Positions 1 through 6,463 of a stretch of DNA of 7,300 nt are shown here, piece by piece. Numbering within the stretch: position 1 is the stretch's first letter; every line of letters starts with the position of its first letter. Where the stretch lies: the NCBI GenBank assembly GCA_003694975.1, contig RFJH01000163.1, positions 1 through 7,300 of the forward strand. Reading direction: 5' to 3'. Under the pieces are notes generated by a model that saw only the letters and a program-made list of their open reading frames with translations, ran no database searches and had not been told where the DNA came from. A program made the translations under genes and the position numbers. This DNA comes from Anaerolineae bacterium (GTDB lineage: Bacteria; Chloroflexota; Anaerolineae; Anaerolineales; Villigracilaceae).

Positions 1-1
1 C

Positions 2-163
2 CTGGACGGCCATCTGTACGCCGTGAACGCCGGGACGGGGAAAAGAATCTGGGAGTTTTCCACAGGAGGGGCCATCAATTCATCGCCGGTGGAAAGAAAT
101 GGCATTCTCTATATTGGCAGTAACGACGGCCAGGTGTACGCCATCATTGCAGCGGGCGAGTAG
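2..163 (+). CDS. PQQ-like beta-propeller repeat protein, C-terminal fragment
   Basis: Only the last 53 codons and the TAG stop are in the window; the 5' part lies outside. The fragment reads LDGHLYAVNAGTGKRIWEF, then a GG..NSSPV turn, then ILYIGSNDGQVYAI. This is the repeat pattern of PQQ-binding-like beta-propeller blades (PF13360/PF01011 type): an LYA(V/I)(N/D)A.TG...W.F strand set followed by the next blade's (V)YIGS.DG.(V/L)YA(I/L). In this family such blades form propellers in quinoprotein dehydrogenases, in BamB-like outer-membrane assembly proteins, and in many extracellular or kinase-fused proteins. Which one this is cannot be decided from the tail. The protein ends four residues after the final YAI strand, so the propeller is C-terminal. 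No clear T-rich terminator follows; the repeat-rich gap downstream may contain one. Confidence 0.85.
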   Translation: MDGHLYAVNAGTGKRIWEFSTGGAINSSPVERNGILYIGSNDGQVYAIIAAGE

Positions 164-234
164 CAAAGGCGCTCTCTGCTCCTCGAGAGTACACGCAAAT
201 GTTGTAGAACAGGTCGCCTCGTGTCGAGCCACGC

Positions 235-373
235 GCTGAGCGCAGTCGAAGCGGGAGCGCCCACTTCGCTCCGCACAGTACAAGCTCCGGGCGCGAAGTC
301 GAGACGTCCACAGGCTTCCTGTCATCTCTGATCAGGCGCTTCGACTACGGCGGCTACGCCGCCTCCGCTCAGC
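235..373. repeat. Inverted repeat pair with internal hairpins (REP/MITE-like)
   Basis: The left arm (235-253) is GCTGAGCGCAGTCGAAGCG. The right arm (337-373) is its reverse complement, CGCTTCGACT...GCTCAGC, split by about 18 extra bases. Those extra bases contain a perfect small hairpin, GGCGGC-TAC-GCCGCC (349-363). The left arm overlaps a short dyad, GCGCT-G-AGCGC (233-243). Between the arms there is another imperfect hairpin, GGAGCG (254-259) pairing with CGCTCC (267-272), and a degenerate TTCGCTCCGCACAGTACAAG stretch (265-284) that resembles the arms. Palindromic units clustered between genes are typical of REP-like elements or remnants of small non-autonomous elements. I see no clear target-site duplication and no open frame inside. 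Some of the hairpins could also stop transcription from the propeller gene. Confidence 0.6.
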
Positions 374-429
374 TACATATTTTGCATGCACCCGCTCTCT
401 GCGTTGACCTGGAGCAACTTCTCTACTTG

Positions 430-438
430 TGCTATAGT
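430..438 (+). promoter_or_regulatory. Extended -10 promoter candidate for the M23/acyl-CoA ligase operon
   Basis: TGCTATAGT matches the extended -10 pattern TGnTATAAT at all but one position and lies about 33 bases before the ATG at 471, so transcription would start near 445. A TTGACC hexamer (404-409) resembles a -35 box, but its 23-base spacing is too long for a standard sigma-70 promoter; the extended -10 may act without it. This rests on pattern matching only. Confidence 0.45.
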
Positions 439-458
439 ATCCCCATCAGGAAACAGAG

Positions 459-463
459 AGGAG
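459..463 (+). promoter_or_regulatory. Ribosome binding site of the M23 peptidase gene
   Basis: AGGAG lies seven bases before the ATG at 471 within an A/G-rich tract, an almost ideal Shine-Dalgarno sequence and spacing. An in-frame TAG at 435-437 with no start codon between it and 471 fixes the start, so no N-terminal signal peptide has been missed. Confidence 0.8.
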
Positions 464-470
464 AACAGCC

Positions 471-1148
471 ATGACCATCCACTTGCTTTACCCCGTCAGC
501 GGCCCCATCACCCAGGCCTTCGGCGCAAACCCCGACCTGTACAAGAAATGGGGTTTCCCCGGCCACAACGGCATTGACTTCGGCGTCGCCAACGGCACTC
601 CGGTCAAGGCCGCCGCGGAAGGCGTGGTGAACAAGGTCTCGTTCGAGAACGGGGGCTACGGCAACTACGTCAAACTCCAGCACAGCGATGGCGACACGAC
701 CTACTACACCTACTACGCCCACCTGATGAAAGCCACCGTCTCTCCAGGCCAACACGTCAACGCCGGCGACGTGATCGCCTATAGCAACAACACCGGCGCC
801 AGCACCGGCCCCCACCTGCACTTCGGTCTGCGCATCGAGGGGCAAAACCCCTCCTACAAAGGCTACGTAGACCCAATGCCCTACCTCAGCGCGACCATCC
901 CTTCCGAACCCTCCGCCGATTTCCCCGGCGCGGTGGACCTCCCCGAGGGCATGGATTTCGTCGTGGATTACGAGGTCCTGAACGTGCGCAGCGGGCCGGG
1001 CATCACCTACGCCATCATCGGCCAACTGAAAAAAGGCGACCTCATCACGGGCAAACGCCTGCATTCTCAAAGCGTGTGGGTCGAATTCGAGTCGGGCAAG
1101 TGGTGCGCCCTCTCCTTCGATGGAGTGCAATATTTGAAAGTCAAATGA
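471..1148 (+). CDS. M23 family metallopeptidase with C-terminal SH3-like domain
   Basis: The 225-aa product has a LytM/M23 zinc endopeptidase domain (about residues 5-140). The expected zinc ligands are H32 and D36 in GHNGIDFG and H117 in GPHLHFG; the catalytic histidines would be H84 (YYAHL) and H115. A bacterial SH3-like domain follows (about 160-225), with the hallmark VLNVRSGPGITYAIIGQLKKGD. M23 enzymes cleave peptide cross-bridges or stem peptides of peptidoglycan (or glycine-rich peptides), and SH3b domains usually bind the wall. There is no signal peptide or membrane segment, and the start is fixed by a strong ribosome site and an upstream in-frame stop. The enzyme may therefore leave the cell by a non-classical route, be released by lysis like an endolysin, or act inside. 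Its stop overlaps the start of the acyl-CoA ligase/GNAT gene (ATGA), so the two are co-translated. The family call is strong; the substrate is unknown. Confidence 0.93.
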   Translation: MTIHLLYPVSGPITQAFGANPDLYKKWGFPGHNGIDFGVANGTPVKAAAEGVVNKVSFENGGYGNYVKLQHSDGDTTYYTYYAHLMKATVSPGQHVNAGDVIAYSNNTGASTGPHLHFGLRIEGQNPSYKGYVDPMPYLSATIPSEPSADFPGAVDLPEGMDFVVDYEVLNVRSGPGITYAIIGQLKKGDLITGKRLHSQSVWVEFESGKWCALSFDGVQYLKVK

Positions 1149-3919
1149 GCACAACAACTCACCGACCGTCTCCCCCCATCTTCGACCCCGCCCACGATGT
1201 CTATCGCTACCAGCCGCGTGCCCTGGACGCCATCTTCTCCCCGAAGAACGTCGCCGTCATCGGCGCGACAGAGCGCGAGGGCAGCGTCGGGCGGACAATC
1301 CTCTGGAACCTGATCTCCAGCCCCTTTGGCGGGACCGTCTTCCCGGTCAATCCGAAACGCGCCAGCGTGCTGGGCATCAAGGCCTATCCCACCATCGCCG
1401 AGGTCCCCGATCAGGTGGACCTGGCCGTCGTCGTCACCCCCGCGCCGACCGTGCCGGGGATCATCGGCGAGTGTGTAGATGCCGGCGTGAAAGGCGCCAT
1501 CATCATTTCGGCGGGCTTCAAAGAGATCGGTCCGAAAGGGGCTAAACTGGAAGCCCAGATCATGGAGCAGGCGCGGCGCGGACGGATGCGCATCATCGGC
1601 CCGAATTGCCTCGGTGTGATGAACCCCATCACCGGCCTGAACGCCACCTTCGCCAGCGCGATGGCGCAACCGGGCAACGTGGGCTTTATCAGTCAATCCG
1701 GCGCGCTGTGCACCGCCGTTCTGGATTGGTCTTTTCGTGAGCACGTCGGCTTTTCCGCTTTCGTTTCCGTCGGCTCGATGCTCGATGTGAACTGGGGCGA
1801 CCTGATCTACTACCTCGGCGATGACCCTCACACGCGCAGCATCGTCATGTACATGGAGACCATCGGCGAGGCGCGTTCCTTCCTCTCGGCGGCGCGTGAA
1901 GTCGCCCTGACCAAGCCCATCATCGTCATCAAGCCCGGTCGCACCGAATCCGCCGCCCGCGCCGCCGCCTCCCACACCGGCTCGCTGACCGGCTCCGACG
2001 AGGTGCTCGATGCCGCCTTCCGCCGCGTCGGCGTGCTGCGGGTGAACACCATCAGCGAAATCTTCTCCATGGCCGAGGTGCTCTCCAAGCAACCGCGCCC
2101 CAAAGGCCCGCACCTGACCATCCTGACCAATGCCGGCGGTCCCGGTGTCCTGGCGACCGACGCCCTGATCACCGGCGGCGGTCAACTCGCCGAACTCTCT
2201 GAAGAGACCCTGCGCGCCCTGGACGACATCCTCCCCCCTGAATGGAGCCACAACAATCCGGTGGACATCCTCGGCGACGCCAGCCCGGAACGCTACCTCA
2301 AAGCCATCGAGGTCACCGCCCGCGACCCCAACAGCGACGGCCTGCTCGTCATCCTCACCCCCCAGGCCATGACCGAACCGACCGAGACCGCCGAGGCCCT
2401 GCGCGATTACGTCCGCTCCCACGCCGACGCCGGAGAGGAGAAACCGATCCTGGCCTCCTGGATGGGCGGCGAGGAGATACGCGCCGGTGAGAACATCCTC
2501 AACAAAGCGAACATCCCCACCTTCGATTACCCGGACGCCGCAGCCCAGGCCTTCGCCTACATGTGGCGCTACACCTACAACCTGCGTGGCATCTACGAAA
2601 CCCCATCCCTGACCGAGGCAGACGGCGCATCCGGCCCGGACCGGGACGTGGCCGCGTCCCTCCTCGAACAGGCGCGCCGGTCCGGGCGCACCATTCTGAC
2701 CGAGGCCGAGTCCAAGCGTCTCCTTGCAGCCTACGGCATCCCCACCACCCCCATGCGCATCGCCACCGACGCGGAACAGGCCGTCGCACACGCCGAAGAA
2801 CTCGGTTATCCCGTCGTGCTCAAACTGCACTCCGAGACCATCACCCACAAAAGCGACGTGGGCGGCGTGAAACTCAATCTGACCGATGCCGATGAAGTGA
2901 AGGCCGCCTTCCGCGCCATCCGAAGATCGGTGCGTGAGAAAGTGGGGGCGGAGCACTTCCAGGGTGTGACCGTCCAGCCGATGGTGCGCATGGATGATGC
3001 GTATGAACTGATTATCGGCTCCACCATCGATCCTCAGTTCGGGCCGGTGCTCCTCTTTGGCGCAGGCGGCACGCTGGTTGAGATTTTCAAAGACCGCGCC
3101 CTGGGCCTGCCCCCTCTGAACACCACCCTGGCGCGTCGCATGATGGAGCAGACGCGCATCTACAAAGCACTGCACGGCGTGCGTGGCCGCCGTCCTGTAG
3201 ACCTGAACGCCCTGGAACACCTCCTGGTGCGTTTCAGCCAACTCATCGCCGAACAATGTTGCATCAAAGAACTCGATATCAATCCCCTCCTCGCCTCGCC
3301 GGAGGGCGTCCTGGCGCTGGATGCCCGCGTGGTGCTCTACGGTCCAGAGACAGGTCCCGAAGACCTGCCAAAACTCGCCATTCGCCCCTATCCCATCCAG
3401 TACGTCAGCACGTGGACGATGCGCGATGGTCGAGAGGTCACCTTCCGCCCCATCCGTCCCGAAGACGAGCCCCTCGTGGTCGCCTTCCATAAGACCCTCT
3501 CCGACCGCAGCGTATACTTGCGTTACCTCTCTCCCCTCCTCCTCAGTCAGCGCGTCGCCCACGAGCGCCTGGTGCGCATCTGCTTCAACGACTATGATCG
3601 CGAAATCGCCCTCGTGGTAGACTGGCTCAACCCACAGGACGGTCAACATCACATCCTGGCGATTGGCCGCCTCTCCAAGCGCTACTCGCTGGACGAAGCG
3701 CGCTTCACCATGCTGGTGAGCGACGCCTATCAGGGACAGGGCCTGGGCAGCGAACTCCTGCGCCGCCTGATCGAGGTCGGTCGTGCCGAGGGAGTGGCTC
3801 GCATCACCGCCACCATATCACCGGAAAACCACGCCATGCAAAAAGTCTGTCGGCGCATGGGCTTCACCCTGCGTGAAAACGCCCGCACCGGCATGATTGA
3901 CGCCGAACTCGCTCTGTAG
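1145..3919 (+). CDS. Bifunctional ADP-forming acyl-CoA (acetate-CoA) ligase / GNAT N-acetyltransferase
   Basis: The 924-aa product matches the size and domain order of PatZ/Pka-type proteins (about 890 aa in E. coli). Domains in order: CoA-binding Rossmann domain (about 31-160, FSPKNVAVIGAT); succinyl-CoA-ligase-like domain (about 177-320, GNVGFISQSGAL); a further ligase domain (from about 328, TNAGGPGVLATD); ATP-grasp (about 506-740, ending near LDINPLL at 710-716); GNAT (about 766-920), with acetyl-CoA loop QGQGLG at 863-868. In ADP-forming ligases a phosphorylated histidine in SHTGS carries phosphate from acyl phosphate to ADP; here it is H277. The second histidine motif, THKSDVGGV, is also present (H568). 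The ligase part may thus be active, making ATP plus acetate from acetyl-CoA or the reverse. PatZ-type proteins acetylate lysines, often on acetyl-CoA synthetase. The ATG at 1145 overlaps the preceding stop; a GTG at 1076 would add 23 residues of out-of-frame peptidase sequence and is rejected. Substrates are inferred. Confidence 0.93.
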   Translation: MSTTTHRPSPPIFDPAHDVYRYQPRALDAIFSPKNVAVIGATEREGSVGRTILWNLISSPFGGTVFPVNPKRASVLGIKAYPTIAEVPDQVDLAVVVTPAPTVPGIIGECVDAGVKGAIIISAGFKEIGPKGAKLEAQIMEQARRGRMRIIGPNCLGVMNPITGLNATFASAMAQPGNVGFISQSGALCTAVLDWSFREHVGFSAFVSVGSMLDVNWGDLIYYLGDDPHTRSIVMYMETIGEARSFLSAAREVALTKPIIVIKPGRTESAARAAASHTGSLTGSDEVLDAAFRRVGVLRVNTISEIFSMAEVLSKQPRPKGPHLTILTNAGGPGVLATDALITGGGQLAELSEETLRALDDILPPEWSHNNPVDILGDASPERYLKAIEVTARDPNSDGLLVILTPQAMTEPTETAEALRDYVRSHADAGEEKPILASWMGGEEIRAGENILNKANIPTFDYPDAAAQAFAYMWRYTYNLRGIYETPSLTEADGASGPDRDVAASLLEQARRSGRTILTEAESKRLLAAYGIPTTPMRIATDAEQAVAHAEELGYPVVLKLHSETITHKSDVGGVKLNLTDADEVKAAFRAIRRSVREKVGAEHFQGVTVQPMVRMDDAYELIIGSTIDPQFGPVLLFGAGGTLVEIFKDRALGLPPLNTTLARRMMEQTRIYKALHGVRGRRPVDLNALEHLLVRFSQLIAEQCCIKELDINPLLASPEGVLALDARVVLYGPETGPEDLPKLAIRPYPIQYVSTWTMRDGREVTFRPIRPEDEPLVVAFHKTLSDRSVYLRYLSPLLLSQRVAHERLVRICFNDYDREIALVVDWLNPQDGQHHILAIGRLSKRYSLDEARFTMLVSDAYQGQGLGSELLRRLIEVGRAEGVARITATISPENHAMQKVCRRMGFTLRENARTGMIDAELAL

Positions 3920-3922
3920 CCC

Positions 3923-3950
3923 AAAGCGGTGCTCGCTTTCCCTGGAAAGC
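3923..3950. terminator. Possible bidirectional terminator between convergent genes
   Basis: The 45-base gap between the two convergent stop codons holds two overlapping hairpins that exclude each other: AAAGCG-GTGCT-CGCTTT (3923-3939) and GCTTTC-CCTG-GAAAGC (3935-3950). Each has a six-base perfect stem. Neither is followed by a clear U-tract on either strand, so intrinsic termination is only plausible. The position between convergent operons is the main support. Confidence 0.35.
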
Positions 3951-3964
3951 CGCTCTCTTGCCCA

Positions 3965-4609
3965 CTATCTCGCACGCCCTCTCTGTATCCAGTCGTACTC
4001 TTCTCTCAGCACGCTCGCCGGCACGCCGCCGATAAGGGCCTTGTTCACATCTATTTTCCCGGCCACGACGCTGCCCATGGCCACAAGCACCCGATTCCCC
4101 ACCGTAGCGCCGGGGGCAAAGCGCACCGCACTGCCCAGGTAACACTCGCGCCCAATGTGCACGTCACGGTCTGTCACCCCTGCGCCGTGCGTCCAGAACT
4201 GCGACCCGACCCCCGCTACCCACGACCCCTCTCCCAAGACGAACTCTCCGACCCCATCGAAGTAATGTCCTGATGTGATTAGCGCGTTGTCGCCGATGTG
4301 TATCCTGCGCCGGTAGCCTGCATGACGGTACTTTTCCTGCAAAGTCCAGTATCCGCAGGCAAAGATGTTGGCGTTGCCAATCGAAGCGCCTTCGCCAATA
4401 AACACATGCATTGGGCCGATGAACAGGTTGAACCGGCCGATCTTGCAGGCATGCAAGCGCGCCTGCGAGACGGCGATCACCGTCCCAAACCCAATGCGCG
4501 TTCCCGGAAGAATCTCATACCCCAGCAGCAGCCGATACGCCAGGACACGCAAGGTGCTCAGCGGCAAGATACTGATAAGAACGGCCAGGGCCAGACGGAC
4601 TCTGTGCAT
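3965..4609 (-). CDS. Left-handed beta-helix (hexapeptide repeat) acyltransferase
   Basis: The 214-aa product starts with a hydrophobic stretch (about residues 4-30, LALAVLISILPLSTLRVLAY) that probably anchors it to the inner face of the membrane. A run of imperfect hexapeptide repeats follows (about 36-198: IGFGTVIA, IGRFNLFIG, IGEGASIGNAN, IHIGDNALI, VHIGRECYLGSAVRFAPGATVGNRVLVAMGSVV). It ends with IGGVPASVLREE, the closing motif of maltose O-acetyltransferase/WbbJ-like enzymes. The family transfers acetyl or other acyl groups from acyl-CoA to sugars or surface polysaccharide precursors and is usually trimeric. Candidate catalytic histidines are H115 (SGHYF) and H141 (WTHG). The gene starts three bases after the CPBP protease stop, and its TCCTCC complement (GGAGGA, seven bases upstream of ATG) lies across that stop, so it is the last gene of the minus operon. 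The acceptor sugar is unknown. Confidence 0.88.
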   Translation of the reverse strand: MHRVRLALAVLISILPLSTLRVLAYRLLLGYEILPGTRIGFGTVIAVSQARLHACKIGRFNLFIGPMHVFIGEGASIGNANIFACGYWTLQEKYRHAGYRRRIHIGDNALITSGHYFDGVGEFVLGEGSWVAGVGSQFWTHGAGVTDRDVHIGRECYLGSAVRFAPGATVGNRVLVAMGSVVAGKIDVNKALIGGVPASVLREEYDWIQRGRAR

Positions 4610-4612
4610 GAC

Positions 4613-5542
4613 TCACTCCTCCGGCGATGACCATTTCGCCGCAAGGCGCGTGTACCCGTAGATCAGCAGCGCGCCCAGCGCCAGGGCGGGCAGGAGGACA
4701 AGGCCGGCCTCCGGGCCGAAGTACCCTCCCGTCCACAGGTCGGGGCCGCGCACGGCGACGCGCATCAGGCGATAGAATTCCATCCCGCTGACCGGAAAAC
4801 CGAAGACCACCCCCTCGAAGAAGTTCCAGCCGATGTGCAGACCGATGGAGAGCCACAAGCGACCGGTACGCAGATAGCCATAGGCCAGGAAGAGACCCGC
4901 CAGGAAGATGCCGAGGGTGCTCATCCAGGAGGCGTGCGGGTTCGCCAGGTGCAGGGCACCGAAGATGCCCGAGGAGAGGACCACGCCCAGGGTGCGGTTC
5001 GTTCCGCTGGCGATGGTTTGCAGGTGGTAGCCGCGGCTGAGGAGTTCCTCGTTCCAGCCGACCAGGACGAAGGTCAGGAGGATGAACGCCGTGCTGAGCA
5101 ATACAGCAGGCAGGGACTCCGTCTCCCAGGCGAACCCCTCGACCGTCAACCAGCCCATCCGCCACTCGAGGAGCGCGATCAGCCCCATCATCACGAAGGT
5201 GATCAGGATCCCCGCCACGAGGTCGAGCAGCGCCCGCAGGTCGAGGTGCAGCCCCAGGCTGACAAACGAGCGCCGGTCCAGAAAACGCCGCGCCAGGAAG
5301 ACCGAGACCCCCACGGCGAACGTCTCGGCGACCTGATTGGCGAACATCAGCCAATCGTCCGCCGCAGTATCGAAGGGCAACCCTCCCAAAGCCAGCAGGG
5401 CAAAAGGGATGCCCACGCAAAACATGAAGAAAATCAGCAAGAGCGTCTGAAGCAGGAGCCGCCACCCGGCGCGCAGACGGGGCTCATCCGGGGAGAGGAA
5501 AATCACTTTCCAGAGAGGACGTTGCGGAGAGGGCGTGTCCAT
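4613..5542 (-). CDS. CPBP family intramembrane glutamic endopeptidase (CAAX protease/Abi family)
   Basis: The 309-aa product is a polytopic membrane protein with about eight hydrophobic segments (near residues 27-52, 66-85, 104-127, 145-162, 185-201, 207-224, 229-248 and 279-297). All three motifs of the CPBP/Rce1 family are complete: E165-E166-xxx-R170 in NEELLSR, F194-xxx-H198 in FGALH, and H236-xxx-N240 in HIGWN. In Rce1 the glutamate and histidines make up the catalytic site within the membrane. Bacterial members process peptides, act in bacteriocin immunity, or have unknown roles; substrate cannot be predicted here. I prefer the ATG at 5542, six bases after AAAGG; an in-frame ATG at 5548 adds Met-Cys but touches the ribosome site directly. 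About 49 bases separate it from the upstream kinase gene, and three bases from the acyltransferase gene downstream. Confidence 0.92.
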   Translation of the reverse strand: MDTPSPQRPLWKVIFLSPDEPRLRAGWRLLLQTLLLIFFMFCVGIPFALLALGGLPFDTAADDWLMFANQVAETFAVGVSVFLARRFLDRRSFVSLGLHLDLRALLDLVAGILITFVMMGLIALLEWRMGWLTVEGFAWETESLPAVLLSTAFILLTFVLVGWNEELLSRGYHLQTIASGTNRTLGVVLSSGIFGALHLANPHASWMSTLGIFLAGLFLAYGYLRTGRLWLSIGLHIGWNFFEGVVFGFPVSGMEFYRLMRVAVRGPDLWTGGYFGPEAGLVLLPALALGALLIYGYTRLAAKWSSPEE

Positions 5543-5591
5543 ACACATCCTTTCTCAGGGCAAAGGTTTCCGCCCCGCGCCAGCGCTCACC

Positions 5592-6458
5592 TCAGCGTTG
5601 CTCGCGAAACGTCTGTGGGTCAAGGGCGAGGTCACCCAGATGCAAGGCGTCCACGCCTTCGAGCGAGGGGAGCGGGGTCAGCACGCGGAGGCGCATCGTC
5701 TCGCGATGGATTTCCTGCACGATCCCCAATGCTCGCGTGAAGCCTTCGGCATCTTCAAACGCCAGAAGACCGTGCAGGGCGAAGCGCGGCCAGGGGAAGA
5801 CCGGCATCTCGCGCCACGAAAGTTCGAGGGGGTGCACCGTGGCGAAATAGGCCGCGTAACGGTCGAGGCGGTTCTGGCGACGCGTGGCGAAATCGCGCTT
5901 CTGGACGAGCGGGGAAGGCCGCAGCGTCCTCACGCGCGTGCGGCGGCTGCGACGCAAAGGCAACAGGAGCGGCTCCAGTTCGTCTTCCGCCTGGATGCCG
6001 ATGACAAGAGAAGGGCGCAGGAGGTCCACCAGGGCATGCTTCAGCGCCAGGCCACCCTGCGCGGGCGAGACCAGGCCATCCGTATCATAGACAACCACCT
6101 CGGCGCCCGCCTCCCGCGCCGCCTCCGCCAGGCGATGTACGCCGACGAGCATGGGGAGCATGTGTCCGCGCGGCGAGACGTCGCCAATGAACGTGCGCCG
6201 GGTCCTGGATGGTGAGGTAAGTTCGCCCAGCGCCAGGGTAAGCGTGGTCGGCGGACCGAGGGAGGCCTGACCGGGATCGCCATCCAGGAAAGCGGGCCGT
6301 TTTCCCGCCTCGCGCAGGCGGGCATAAAGATAGCGCGCGAAGGTGCTCTTCCCCGTATCCGGCGCGCCGACGATCATCACCACGCCGCGTAGATCGGCGA
6401 GGGGAATGGCGTCCCATTCGGGGGTCGGCTGTGGGGAGTGAAGCGCCCCGGCTTTCAT
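5592..6458 (-). CDS. Clp1/Grc3-like polynucleotide 5'-hydroxyl kinase (P-loop protein)
   Basis: The 288-aa product has a P-loop kinase domain with Walker A GAPDTGKST (31-39, K37) and the signature DGDPGQ (59-64), which corresponds to the D.D.GQ motif of Clp1/Nol9/Grc3 RNA kinases. Further family marks are TFIGDVSPRGH (89-99), the YDTDGLVSPAQGGLALK segment (124-140, matching N-T-x-G...G..LK), and an Arg-rich part (169-200, R193-x3-R197-x2-R200-YAAYF). The end (about 228-280) reads LHGLLAFEDAEGFTRALGIV, then VLTPLPSLEGVDALHLGDL, like the C-terminal domain of archaeal/Grc3 kinases. Relatives phosphorylate 5'-OH ends of RNA or DNA in tRNA splicing, rRNA processing or repair; bacterial members are poorly characterised. 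The start is five bases after the pRiA4b-like gene stop, with AAGG overlapping that stop, so translation is probably coupled. The fold is well supported; substrate and activity are inferred. Confidence 0.82.
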   Translation of the reverse strand: MKAGALHSPQPTPEWDAIPLADLRGVVMIVGAPDTGKSTFARYLYARLREAGKRPAFLDGDPGQASLGPPTTLTLALGELTSPSRTRRTFIGDVSPRGHMLPMLVGVHRLAEAAREAGAEVVVYDTDGLVSPAQGGLALKHALVDLLRPSLVIGIQAEDELEPLLLPLRRSRRTRVRTLRPSPLVQKRDFATRRQNRLDRYAAYFATVHPLELSWREMPVFPWPRFALHGLLAFEDAEGFTRALGIVQEIHRETMRLRVLTPLPSLEGVDALHLGDLALDPQTFREQR

Positions 6459-6463
6459 CGGCC

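Larger units (their letters stand above)
164..470. other. Gene-free interval with inverted repeats and promoter
   Basis: These 307 bases lie between the propeller gene and the M23 peptidase gene. The only open frame of any size is a minus-strand Arg/Cys/Ser-rich frame (80-325) that runs into the propeller gene and resembles no family, so I do not call it. The interval contains a pair of inverted repeats with internal hairpins (235-373), an extended -10 promoter candidate (430-438) and a strong Shine-Dalgarno sequence (459-463). I see no tRNA or riboswitch fold. Confidence 0.7.

Noticed and set aside
80..325. Minus-strand 81-codon open frame across the propeller tail and the repeat region
   Set aside because: Composition is Arg/Cys/Ser-rich and it overlaps both a real gene end and the palindromic repeats; nothing supports it as a gene.
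235..373. CRISPR array or tRNA-like structure in the intergenic repeats
   Set aside because: The repeats are inverted, not regularly spaced direct repeats, and no cloverleaf or anticodon arm can be drawn.
404..438. TTGACC plus TATAGT as a standard sigma-70 promoter
   Set aside because: The spacing is 23 bases instead of about 17; only the extended -10 part was kept as a candidate.
432..1157. Minus-strand open frame opposite the M23 peptidase gene
   Set aside because: It mirrors the peptidase codons, shows no recognisable family, and has no convincing ribosome site.
1067..3652. Very long minus-strand open frame (861 codons) opposite the acyl-CoA ligase/GNAT gene
   Set aside because: It is antiparallel to a gene with unmistakable domains, its translation is rich in Gly, His, Asp and Val without known motifs, and strong third-position G/C bias readily creates such shadow frames.
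4835..5740. Plus-strand open frame of 301 codons opposite the CPBP protease gene
   Set aside because: The translation is dominated by Gln, Glu, Arg and Pro, has no domain pattern, and mirrors a well-supported membrane protease on the other strand.
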